Assembly (NCBI GenBank): GCA_002419365.1
Contig: DIGA01000028.1
Span: 1-45,619, forward strand
From: Mageeibacillus sp. UBA5734
GTDB lineage: Bacteria; Bacillota; Clostridia; Saccharofermentanales; UBA5734
Length of the DNA: 45,619 nucleotides
Reading direction: 5' to 3'
The position numbers and the translations under genes are program-made. Of the stretch, positions 7,185-14,913 are shown piece by piece (the first letter of the stretch is position 1; each line of letters begins with the position of its first letter). Under the pieces are notes generated by a model. It searched no databases. It had not been told where the DNA came from and saw only the letters and a list, made by a program, of their open reading frames with translations.

Positions 7185-8501
7185 CTAATCGAGCGCATCT
7201 GACTCAGTCGATGCACACGGTTCACAATATTCGATTCTGATCCGTTCCTGCGTCTTGTCTTCCAGACGGCCCAGTAACAAGATGTACAAAACCAGGCTGA
7301 TCAGGAAAATGACGGTTGTGATCAGGAAAAAAGCCGTGTAACCCCAGTATTGCGAGACCAGCCCCATGGCAATGCTGCCGGTTCCTACCGCGATGTCGAT
7401 GGCAGCAAAAAAGGTGGCATTGGCAGCGCCACGCCGGTCCCGGGGCGCCAGGCGGATCAGAATGGCACTCAGGATCGGGAACGCCAGTCCTGTACCGGCA
7501 CCATAGAACACGGCCGCCAGCAGCAGGGTCGTCTCATTTCTGGCAAAAGCCAGCAGCAGCGTGGAGGCGATGGCCAGCAGCAGGCTCGGGATGAACACGA
7601 TGTTGGAGCCATGTTCATCGGCCAGGCGACCGGTCATGAAGCGAGCCAGGATTAGTGCGCCGGCATAGACGGTGAAAAACAGCCCGATGTTATCAAACCC
7701 ACGATCCTTTCCGTACAAGGGCAGGAAAGCCATGATCGAACCCACCGAGATCAGCATGAAAAAAGCTACGATCGAAGGCCGGAGCGCCGACTTTTCCAAC
7801 ATGCCGCGCACGACCACCAGCAGGCTTTGTGGCCTGGGACTTACAGCCTTTGCCGCAACAGGCAGGCTCTGGGTCGCCTCATTCTGATGTTCATGATAGC
7901 GACTTGTGACCGAACCGTCGATCCAGAAAACCAGGACCAGACTGACCACCATCAGGCCTCCGATGACCAGAAAGAGCCTCTGGTAGCCGTATCCAACCAA
8001 GGCCAGGCCGATTGACGGGCCCATGGCCATACTGATTGTATTGGCCAGGCCAAATACACCCAGCCCCTCCGACATGCGGCTTTCCGGCACAATGTCCGCT
8101 GCCATGGTTGACGAAGCCGTGCTGTAGGCCGAAAAACCGAGGCCATGGATGAATCTCAGGAGCATCAGTCCCGTCAGGAAAGACGCAAATGGATAGACAA
8201 ATGAGACCGCCGTCGCCAGGACGGTGCCCGCCAGAAGGACTTTCCGCCTTTCCCAGCGGTCGAGCAGGACACCACTGGCTGGCCGGAACAGCAAGGCCGC
8301 GTAGGAAAAAAGTCCGACCAGGATGCCTGTCTGGGCGGCTGTGCCACCGATCGCCAGGACATACCCTGGCATGGTGGTGGTGAACATGTTCATCGCGACC
8401 CAGAACAGCAGGTTCTGCAACATGAGAAAGACAAAGGGCCGGGTCCACAGTGGATCCCGGCCATTAGCCTGATACGAATGGGTTGGTACCTTTTCAATCA
8501 T
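7185..8501 (-). CDS. major facilitator superfamily transporter
   Basis: A 438-residue inner-membrane carrier with about 12 hydrophobic segments and the MFS loop 2-3 motif GVLLDRWERRKVLL, repeated in weaker form after helix 8 (TGRLADEHGSN). It resembles drug or sugar exporters of the AraJ type; the substrate is unknown. The frame opens at TTG 8504, but ATG 8501 has AGGA 8 bases upstream and overlaps the stop of the GH3 remnant (TGATG). Such stop-start overlap usually means translational coupling, so the two were once one operon. Downstream, on the same strand, nothing is cotranscribed within the window. Confidence 0.85.
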   Translation of the reverse strand: MIEKVPTHSYQANGRDPLWTRPFVFLMLQNLLFWVAMNMFTTTMPGYVLAIGGTAAQTGILVGLFSYAALLFRPASGVLLDRWERRKVLLAGTVLATAVSFVYPFASFLTGLMLLRFIHGLGFSAYSTASSTMAADIVPESRMSEGLGVFGLANTISMAMGPSIGLALVGYGYQRLFLVIGGLMVVSLVLVFWIDGSVTSRYHEHQNEATQSLPVAAKAVSPRPQSLLVVVRGMLEKSALRPSIVAFFMLISVGSIMAFLPLYGKDRGFDNIGLFFTVYAGALILARFMTGRLADEHGSNIVFIPSLLLAIASTLLLAFARNETTLLLAAVFYGAGTGLAFPILSAILIRLAPRDRRGAANATFFAAIDIAVGTGSIAMGLVSQYWGYTAFFLITTVIFLISLVLYILLLGRLEDKTQERIRIEYCEPCASTESDALD

Positions 8502-9052
8502 CAAGAATATCCTTTAGTCATAGCCTCATTGCACTGTTCAGCCACGGTCTGGAGCAAGGGCGCCGGGACTTGGCCCATCGAAAGCAGTACAAAAGCCCTC
8601 GGAGGCAGATGGTTTCCATCTCTGCCAGCATCACGGCAAACGAGTCATCCACGTCGCTGGCTGTTTCGGTCACATTGGTTGTCGCTGGCGGCCTCGCTCT
8701 GTCAGCCGTGTCTTCTGCATGGTCTTCGTCTTTGGCCGCTCTGATCAGATGGAACAATGATCCGATCCGGGCAAAGAATGGACCGGCGGTGGCAGGTGCC
8801 GCCGGATGTCACGTGAGGAAGATCCCCCCGGATCTCGACTGGACCCGTCTCAACCAGCCAGTCCTTGGCCTTGGCCTTGACATCATAATAGGCAAAGCTG
8901 CGCCGGTCAAGCTGGATGGAGACTGTCTTGCCCTCGCGGCTTGCCCTCGCCCGGTTGAAGTTCAACCTTGGCAAAGCCCTTCAGTTCCTGGGCAGCGCTT
9001 GATGTTGCAGGCCGGACCCGGGACCACCGAGACACCCTGAGCGTGGGTCCAT
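8501..9052 (-). pseudogene. GH3 beta-glucosidase remnant (C-terminal fibronectin III-like part)
   Basis: In three minus-strand frames this stretch encodes the C-terminus of a family 3 glycoside hydrolase: QELKGFAKVELQPGEGK, then LDRRSFAYYDVKA..KDWLVETG, then GSSSRDIR, then a tail ending LLQTVAEQCNEAMTKGYS. Those are the landmarks of the GH3 fibronectin III-like domain. Breaks in frame fall at a near-exact 13-base tandem duplication (8927-8952), near a run of six C (8824-8829), and near 8590-8620. An AAGGAG site with ATG at 9052-9050 remains upstream, but its frame stops early. The catalytic domains are missing, so a large deletion joined the start region to the tail. The final TGA overlaps the MFS start. 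Confidence 0.75.
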
Positions 9053-9097
9053 GGTGTGATCTCCTTTTCAATGTGTGGACAAGTGGTGTCTTTCTGG

Positions 9098-10192
9098 TCA
9101 CACGTGTTTCAATTCGGACGCGATCTCATAGGCCAGGGCCTCCGCCTGCGGCAGCAGTCCGACGACATCGATGAAGGCGTGACCGACGCCCTTGTAGCGG
9201 ATCACCTTTGCCTTAGTTCCAGCGGCCTGCAGATACCGGCCAAAGAGCTCGCCCTGGACGCGCAATCCGTCATACTCAGCCGTCGCGATCAAAGTTCTGG
9301 GGAAAACGCTGAAATCTGGTGCCAGCAGCGGACTGGCGAGCGGATTCTGGCAGTCTACGGGGGACTCGGTGTAGAGCGCTTCAAAGCCGGGTGCCTCGTC
9401 TTCTTTGGGGGCGAACCCCAGCACCATCGGTTCGAGCACGGCACGGTACTCATCACAAAGATCAAAATCGGACAGGTTCCATTTGAAATCAGGAGTTCGT
9501 GCTGTGCCAATCAGGACAGCCGGATAAATCAGGAACTGGGCCTGGATGACAGGACTGTCTGAAGCCCGGTCGAGCAGGCAGCAGGCAGCTGACAAATTGC
9601 CCCCGGCACTGTCGCCACCAACTGTGATTCGGGCCGGATCGATGCCATAGTCAGCCGCATGGTCATGGACATGGCAGACGGCCGCATGGCAGTCCTTTAG
9701 GCCTTGGGGGAACTTGTGCTCCGGAGCCAGCGCATAGTCGATGTTGAAAACAACCGCGCCAGCCAGTTCAGCCACCAGACGGCAGAAATTTTCCACCGCA
9801 AAAGGTGATCCGCCGACAAAGCCTCCGCCATGGAAAAAAACCAGGGCCGGGCGGTCCGTTTTGTCAAAGGGCTTGCGGGGATAATAGCGCCAGAGGCCTA
9901 CTGTGCGACCTTCGACGGCAATCGTTTCGAATCCGGTGTAGATTTCGACCGTGTTCAGGTTGCGATTGGGTGAGCCCATGAAACGGCGCATGTGATCAAC
10001 AGTCAGGTTTGCCGCATCAAAGGGGCTCCCAGTTTTCGGCTGCCCAAGGATGGACTGGATCAAGCGTGGGTCAGGGTAATTCTTTCGTGGCTCATCTGGA
10101 ACGGATTGAACAATCAGGGAGAGGCCATGATTGATTTCTGTTGTCTGGTCATCCAACATCGCCTGAACTAGCGAAAAGTCATACGTACGCAT
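9098..10192 (-). CDS. alpha/beta hydrolase, hormone-sensitive lipase-type esterase
   Basis: A 364-residue cytoplasmic esterase of the HSL family (family IV). The oxyanion-hole motif HGGGF is at about 121-125, the nucleophile Ser195 sits in GDSAGGN, and the Asp (EYDGLR) and His (GVGHAF) of the triad lie near the C-terminus. It probably hydrolyses short acyl or acetyl esters, perhaps from decorated glycosides. An ATG at 10204 is possible, but the ATG at 10192 has GGAG 6 bases before it and is preferred. It lies between two broken hydrolase genes yet keeps all catalytic residues, so it may still be under selection. Confidence 0.85.
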   Translation of the reverse strand: MRTYDFSLVQAMLDDQTTEINHGLSLIVQSVPDEPRKNYPDPRLIQSILGQPKTGSPFDAANLTVDHMRRFMGSPNRNLNTVEIYTGFETIAVEGRTVGLWRYYPRKPFDKTDRPALVFFHGGGFVGGSPFAVENFCRLVAELAGAVVFNIDYALAPEHKFPQGLKDCHAAVCHVHDHAADYGIDPARITVGGDSAGGNLSAACCLLDRASDSPVIQAQFLIYPAVLIGTARTPDFKWNLSDFDLCDEYRAVLEPMVLGFAPKEDEAPGFEALYTESPVDCQNPLASPLLAPDFSVFPRTLIATAEYDGLRVQGELFGRYLQAAGTKAKVIRYKGVGHAFIDVVGLLPQAEALAYEIASELKHV

Positions 10193-10328
10193 GCTGATCT
10201 CCATTCACCCAGTCTGGTGCATGGTACCAGTTTACCGTTTTCCGGTCGCGCAAATATGACTTCTGTTGTGGTTTTTATGACATAAATGGCTAAGCTGTGT
10301 GAGTTTTCAAATGAACATCCAGAAGGGA

Positions 10329-10772
10329 TCACTCCCCCAGGATCCGTTTCACTTCCTGGGCCAGCGCCTGACCCAAAGCCTGGTGACCCCGGGCATCGAG
10401 ATGGATCGCATCGAGCGGGCTGGCACTGGCAACCGATTTGACCAATGAACCCGCTGCTTCAGCAATATCACTGGCTGGCAGGCGAAAGCGCTGTTTGAGG
10501 TCATTGGTCCCCAGCATGATGATCACCAGATCAAGTGGCGCATGGCTTTCCAGACAAGGCAGCAAATAGGCGCGGCCATTTTTATGCAATCCTTCGACCG
10601 GATCGTCAAAGGCTGTCGTCCGGGCATTCAGACCTTCCTCGATGATCCGGTAGTCCGGTCCAAGAATTTATGCCAGAACCCCCGTCCAGCGGACATTTTC
10701 CGCAAAGCGCTGGCCACTGGCCGGTTCATAGCCCCATGTATTGGAATCACCAAAACAGACAATCCGTTTCAT
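10329..10772 (-). pseudogene. SGNH/GDSL hydrolase pseudogene
   Basis: From the ATG at 10772 (GGAGG upstream) the frame reads MKRIVCFGDSNTWGYEP, the block I of SGNH esterases, and continues to a TAA at 10670-10668. The same frame then resumes with IIEEGLNARTTAFDD, LGTNDLK (block III) and HLDARGH (block V) to the stop at 10329. Besides the nonsense codon, roughly 60-70 residues usual between blocks III and V are absent: KSVASAS runs straight into PLDAIHLDARGH. The total of 146 codons compares with about 210 in relatives. It is most likely an inactive arylesterase or acetyl-esterase gene. Confidence 0.8.
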
Positions 10773-10888
10773 TGATCAAGCCTCCTACAAGTTGCTTTCT
10801 GGCGAATAAATTGTAATTTCGCTTTAGCATAAAATTTTTTATCTGGCGCACAAGGCAGGATGGGTATCCAGCACATCACATTGCTTGA

Positions 10889-11770
10889 TCACTCGGCGCC
10901 ATAGATATCGTTGTACTCAGACGTGGCGCGCTGGATCTGGGTTCTGGCCCGGCCACATTTCGGCGCCGACAGTAGACAATGGCGGCCGCAGGCGGTGCAA
11001 GTGAACCGGGACAGATACTCATTCAGAGAGATTGCTTCGGCAGCATCCTGGCCATCGGTAACAGTCGACCCAGGGTCTGAGCCAGGAGCCGGCAGCGCAT
11101 CGATCACGGAGCTACCATCCTCTGTATCCTGCAGCGTTGTATCCGTGGCCGGAGTCTCAACGGCAGACGGAGAGGAAGAGTCGTCCGTATCAGCATTGGC
11201 AGCGCCTGAGTCAGTGACGGTCGCCAGGGCCGGGCTGACCACTGAGGTCTGGATGACGGCATAGGTGGCGCCGAGGGCAAACAGACCGAGAAAGGTACGG
11301 ACGATGGTCTGGCGGACCGGTTGCCAGGCGGGGCGCTGCAGGGCTTGTTTCAAAGCATTCTTGATCCAGGACAGGTGCAGGAGGACATGGACGATGGTGA
11401 TGCCCAGGGTGGCCCGGCTGGCTACCGCATGGATGATCGTCCAGAGCGCCAGGTCAGCTGCATTCAGGGCCGTGAACAAGTACTGCGAGATCAGGACGCC
11501 GCTGACTAGGGTCAGGACCATGGCCAGGCCAAGCATCGCATTCATCAGGTAGACCAAGCGTAATTCGAGCGGCATTGGACCAAAGAATTTTTTTGAAACA
11601 CCGGCGATCCACTTGCGGTTCAAAACCAGATGAATCGCCAGCCCGGCTGCGATGATGACGCCGATCCATTCATGCAGAAAAACCCCACTGAAAGCCGGCA
11701 CCATGACCACCAGCAGGGTGACCGCCAGGATGCTGTCCAGGATCAATTTCTTTTTCAATTTAGGATTCAT
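10889..11770 (-). CDS. DUF4405-like membrane protein with C-terminal cysteine cluster
   Basis: A 293-residue protein. The N-terminal 190 residues hold four to five membrane helices with histidines in the pattern of a cytochrome b-type haem bundle (HEW, HLVLNRKW, HAVASR, HVLLHLSW), as in DUF4405 proteins. A Ser/Thr/Asp-rich linker of about 60 residues follows, then four cysteines at 258, 261, 265 and 272 (CTACGRHC...KCGR) that could hold an Fe-S cluster or zinc. An electron-transfer role at the membrane is plausible but unproven. GGAG lies 8 bases before the ATG. The two-component system directly upstream on the same strand, beyond a terminator, may control it. Confidence 0.6.
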   Translation of the reverse strand: MNPKLKKKLILDSILAVTLLVVMVPAFSGVFLHEWIGVIIAAGLAIHLVLNRKWIAGVSKKFFGPMPLELRLVYLMNAMLGLAMVLTLVSGVLISQYLFTALNAADLALWTIIHAVASRATLGITIVHVLLHLSWIKNALKQALQRPAWQPVRQTIVRTFLGLFALGATYAVIQTSVVSPALATVTDSGAANADTDDSSSPSAVETPATDTTLQDTEDGSSVIDALPAPGSDPGSTVTDGQDAAEAISLNEYLSRFTCTACGRHCLLSAPKCGRARTQIQRATSEYNDIYGAE

Positions 11771-11906
11771 GTTTCACACTCCACTCTTTACAGGACTTGC
11801 GAGTCTTTTATTAAGCATTGACCTGAGCTTAGCAAGCCGGCGTGATGGCAGGGTGAACAAAGGGCGAATCTTTACAGATAGAACATAGCGTAATGTAAAA
11901 CAATTA

Positions 11907-11942
11907 GTGCCAAAAAATCAGAATTATCTGACTTTTCGGCAC
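11907..11942 (-). terminator. hairpin after the histidine kinase gene
   Basis: Two 16-base arms match at 14 positions around an ATTA loop. The minus-strand side contains TTTTTT, and the hairpin sits 43 bases past the kinase stop. Confidence 0.6.
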
Positions 11943-11984
11943 ATAATGTTCAGATCTCACCTGATAAGGGTCTGGTTCGCGACT

Positions 11985-13448
11985 CTATCCATTTCTAATG
12001 ACCGGCAGTTCAAACCAGAAGGTGCTCCCTTCCCCGGGCCTGGAGTCAACGCCATATCTGGCCCCATGCTGCTCGAGAATTTGCCTGACAATCGATAAGC
12101 CGAGGCCATTGCCCATGACAGCACGGCGATGAAGCTTGTCCGATTTGTAGTAGCGTTCCCAGATGTGTTGCAGCTGGTCTTCCGGTATGCCCTCGCCATG
12201 ATCGACCACTTCGATCCGTACCCAGCCAGCGCGGACCGTCTGCCGGACTTCGATCTGATGGTCGGGACCGGCGTAATGGATCGCATTGGTCAGGAAATTG
12301 TACAGGACCTGCTCGATCCGGGCTGCATCGGCATGGACCACAGCCTGCTCATTGGCTGCATACGCGATCTGGTAGCCCTCAGCCTCTGTCAGTTTACCGA
12401 CCCGGGCGATGATGTCACGGATCGATTCGGTCAGGTCATAATCGGTTGGTTCGAACTGGCTCGCACCGGACTGGAGCTTGGACAAGTCGAGGATGCTGTT
12501 CACCAGGCTGGTCAGGCGGTTGGATTCATCAATGATGACCTGGACGTTTTCCGGACTGTTTTCTCCGGGCAGGTCGCGCATGACTTCGGCGTAGCCGCGG
12601 ATCATGGTCAGGGGCGTACGCAAATCATGGGATATATTGGCGATCAGTTCGCGGCGCAAGGCTTCGACACGGCCCAGTTCGACCACGGTCTGATTGAGCG
12701 TATCGGCCAATTCGCCGATTTCCCGGTAATCCCCGGCAGTAAACCGGACTGAATAATCCCCCGCTGCCATTTGCTTGGATTGCTCGTTGATCTGGACGAT
12801 CGGCCGGGCGATCCGGCGCGATAAAAGCAAAGCCAGGCCGAGCGAGAGGGCGATCAGGATCAGCGAAACATAGACCAGCTGGATACGCAGAGTATCCACA
12901 GTGGCCGTTACGGGTGACAGCATCGTGTTCAGGAGGATCACTGCTGACGTGCCATTGTCCAGGGTCACCTGGCGGCAAAAGATCAGGGATGTCAGCTGGT
13001 TGTCGGTGGGAGGCGGGACATTGCCGACAAATTTGCGGTCATCATAGCGGTTGTTGTCGAATGAAGCCCGGTTGTAGAACTCCAGGTATTCGCCGCCGGC
13101 CGCAACGGTCTTGTCGTACAGGCTAAACAAATCGGTCAGGGCCAGGTGGTTGATCAGGCTGGCCGGGCCGATTTCAATCGAGGCCAGGTCACTGCCTGAC
13201 ACTGTAAAAATCCGGATACTCAGGTCACCCTGCTCGGCAATCCGGTCAATCAAGGTGTTGAGCTCACTGTGGTTGATGTTTTCAGCGACCGTGGCCGCAA
13301 TCCGGCGGATCTGGGCGGTCTTGACAGCCCGGTAGAACCGGTCGAGAAACACAACCTGGAACGTCCAGAGCAGCGCCACAAGAATCAGGGAAAAAGCCAG
13401 GAACGAGGCAAACAGGGACCATTTGATCCCAGGGCGTCGCACATGCAT
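11985..13448 (-). CDS. sensor histidine kinase
   Basis: A membrane histidine kinase of about 487 residues. It has a first membrane helix near the N-terminus, an extracytoplasmic sensor region of about 150 residues, a second helix followed by a HAMP segment (RRIARPIVQINEQSKQM), the phosphorylated-His box ISHDLRTPL, and the ATPase N, G1 and G2 boxes (NFLTNAIHYA, DHGEGIP, GNGLGLSI). The reading frame opens at TTG 13469, inside the response-regulator gene; ATG 13448 just after that gene's stop is the better start. It is paired with the OmpR-type regulator immediately upstream. The stimulus is unknown; the haem-type membrane protein downstream is a possible target. Confidence 0.88.
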   Translation of the reverse strand: MHVRRPGIKWSLFASFLAFSLILVALLWTFQVVFLDRFYRAVKTAQIRRIAATVAENINHSELNTLIDRIAEQGDLSIRIFTVSGSDLASIEIGPASLINHLALTDLFSLYDKTVAAGGEYLEFYNRASFDNNRYDDRKFVGNVPPPTDNQLTSLIFCRQVTLDNGTSAVILLNTMLSPVTATVDTLRIQLVYVSLILIALSLGLALLLSRRIARPIVQINEQSKQMAAGDYSVRFTAGDYREIGELADTLNQTVVELGRVEALRRELIANISHDLRTPLTMIRGYAEVMRDLPGENSPENVQVIIDESNRLTSLVNSILDLSKLQSGASQFEPTDYDLTESIRDIIARVGKLTEAEGYQIAYAANEQAVVHADAARIEQVLYNFLTNAIHYAGPDHQIEVRQTVRAGWVRIEVVDHGEGIPEDQLQHIWERYYKSDKLHRRAVMGNGLGLSIVRQILEQHGARYGVDSRPGEGSTFWFELPVIRNG

Positions 13449-13458
13449 TTTTTTCCAG

Positions 13459-14136
13459 TCAGGCTTCAAAGCGGTACCCCACGCCGCGCAGCGTCACAAT
13501 GAACCGGCGATAGTCCCCCAGGCTGTTGCGCAGCAGTTTGATGTGGGTGTCCAGCGTCCGGTCGTCGCCGAAAAAATCATAGCCCCAGACTTCACTGATC
13601 AGCTTTTCCCGGGTCAGGGCGATGCCGCGGTTGCGAACCAGATAAAACAATAGTTCATACTCTTTGGGCGACAGGTCGACGGGCTTACCGTCTATCGTGA
13701 CAATCCGGCCGGTAAAATCGACCGTCAGGCCTTCAAAGTCAAGGGTCTCGTGCTCCAGTGAGTTGCCTTCCGGCTTCTGGTTCCGGCGGATCAGGACCTC
13801 CAGGCGCAGCATGACCTCTTTGGGCGAGAACGGTTTGACGACATAGTCATCGATTCCCAGCTCGAAGCCATGGATCTTGTCATACTCTTCGCCCCGGGCT
13901 GACAGCATCAGAACGGGCATGCGCTTGAATTTGAATATTTCCCGGCAGGCAGAAAAACCGTCCAGCTCGGGCATCATCACGTCCATGACAATGGCATCGA
14001 AATCCTGCTCGCGGCAGAGCCGGACCGCCGCCATGCCATCCGCCGCTTCCACGACCTGGTGGCCGTCAAATTCCGCGTATTTGCGCAGCAACTGGCGGAT
14101 TTTCTCTTCGTCATCGACAATCAATAAGCGGCTCAT
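13459..14136 (-). CDS. OmpR-family response regulator
   Basis: A 225-residue two-domain regulator. The receiver domain begins LLIVDDEEKIR and carries the phosphoacceptor Asp in DAIVMDVMMPE; the C-terminal winged helix has the OmpR pattern LTREKLISEVWGY and TLDTHIKLLR. The frame runs upstream to 14211, but ATG 14136 begins the receiver fold and has AGGAGG 10 bases before it. Its end is next to the kinase start, so the pair is one operon. Target genes are not shown by the sequence. Confidence 0.9.
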   Translation of the reverse strand: MSRLLIVDDEEKIRQLLRKYAEFDGHQVVEAADGMAAVRLCREQDFDAIVMDVMMPELDGFSACREIFKFKRMPVLMLSARGEEYDKIHGFELGIDDYVVKPFSPKEVMLRLEVLIRRNQKPEGNSLEHETLDFEGLTVDFTGRIVTIDGKPVDLSPKEYELLFYLVRNRGIALTREKLISEVWGYDFFGDDRTLDTHIKLLRNSLGDYRRFIVTLRGVGYRFEA

Positions 14137-14259
14137 GAATGCACGACCTCCTGCTTCATGACACAAGGATAGACCCGGCATGTGATGGTTAGATGAAAAC
14201 AAGCTGAACAATCGCTGTTTTCACCCATCATCCCGGAAGATGACTGGATGAATCTGCCC

Positions 14260-14892
14260 TCAGCGGCGTGCAGTCGGCATCTCGGGCTGGCTGACGAGAT
14301 TGGGCAGATAACCCAGCTCTTCGAGCTTGCCCCGCACCAGGCCAATATCCTCCCAGAGGCGGATCCGCTCACGGTTGTTGCGCAGGATGAAAGCGGGGTG
14401 GAACGTCGGCAGGATCAGATAGCCGTTTTTCTCGATCCACTGGCCGCGCACCTTGCTGATACCCTCGGTGCTGCCCGTGAAATACTTGTAAGCTGTTGCG
14501 CCGAGAAGGACGATGACCTTGGGCTTGACCAGATTGAACTGGCGCGCCAGCAAGGGTCTGCAAGCCTTGGCTTCGTCTTCGGTTGGCACACGGTTTTCCG
14601 GTGGACGGCACTTGACGATGTTGCCAATATGGTAGACCGACTCATCCAGACCATAGGCTGTCAGCAGGAGGTCGAGCAACCGGCCAGCAGCGCCGACGAA
14701 TGGTTCACCGCGCGCATCTTCTTCGGCACCAGGGCCTTCGCCAATGAACATCAGGGGGGCTGTCAGTGCCCCACGCCAGATGACGGCCTGTTTCCTGGTC
14801 TGGCCCAGGCTGCACTGGCGGCAATTCTGGCACTGCTCGACAAATTGCTGCCAAACAGGTGGCAGGGAACGAGATGAAGTGGGACTGGTCAT
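14260..14892 (-). CDS. uracil-DNA glycosylase, family 4 (Fe-S)
   Basis: A 210-residue DNA repair enzyme that removes uracil from DNA. The four cluster cysteines are at 24, 27, 95 and 111, the spacing known for thermophile family 4 enzymes that bind a [4Fe-4S] cluster. The uracil pocket motifs GEGPGAEEDARGEPFVG and LPTFHPAFILRN are intact. The start ATG has GGAGG 10 bases upstream and lies 21 bases after the phoR stop, so it may be read through from the pho genes. Some databases call this family SPO1 DNA polymerase-like; that name is misleading. Confidence 0.92.
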   Translation of the reverse strand: MTSPTSSRSLPPVWQQFVEQCQNCRQCSLGQTRKQAVIWRGALTAPLMFIGEGPGAEEDARGEPFVGAAGRLLDLLLTAYGLDESVYHIGNIVKCRPPENRVPTEDEAKACRPLLARQFNLVKPKVIVLLGATAYKYFTGSTEGISKVRGQWIEKNGYLILPTFHPAFILRNNRERIRLWEDIGLVRGKLEELGYLPNLVSQPEMPTARR

Positions 14893-14913
14893 AAAATCAT
14901 GGCCTCCGGGCTT

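Noticed and set aside
8483..9040. 185-codon open frame on the + strand over the GH3 remnant
   Set aside because: The minus strand shows GH3 landmarks in consecutive pieces, which a chance frame would not; the + frame has no similarity I can name.
10668..10670. In-frame TAA of the SGNH gene as a recoding site
   Set aside because: TAA is not used for selenocysteine or pyrrolysine, and the gene also lacks a required internal segment, so it is a plain pseudogene.
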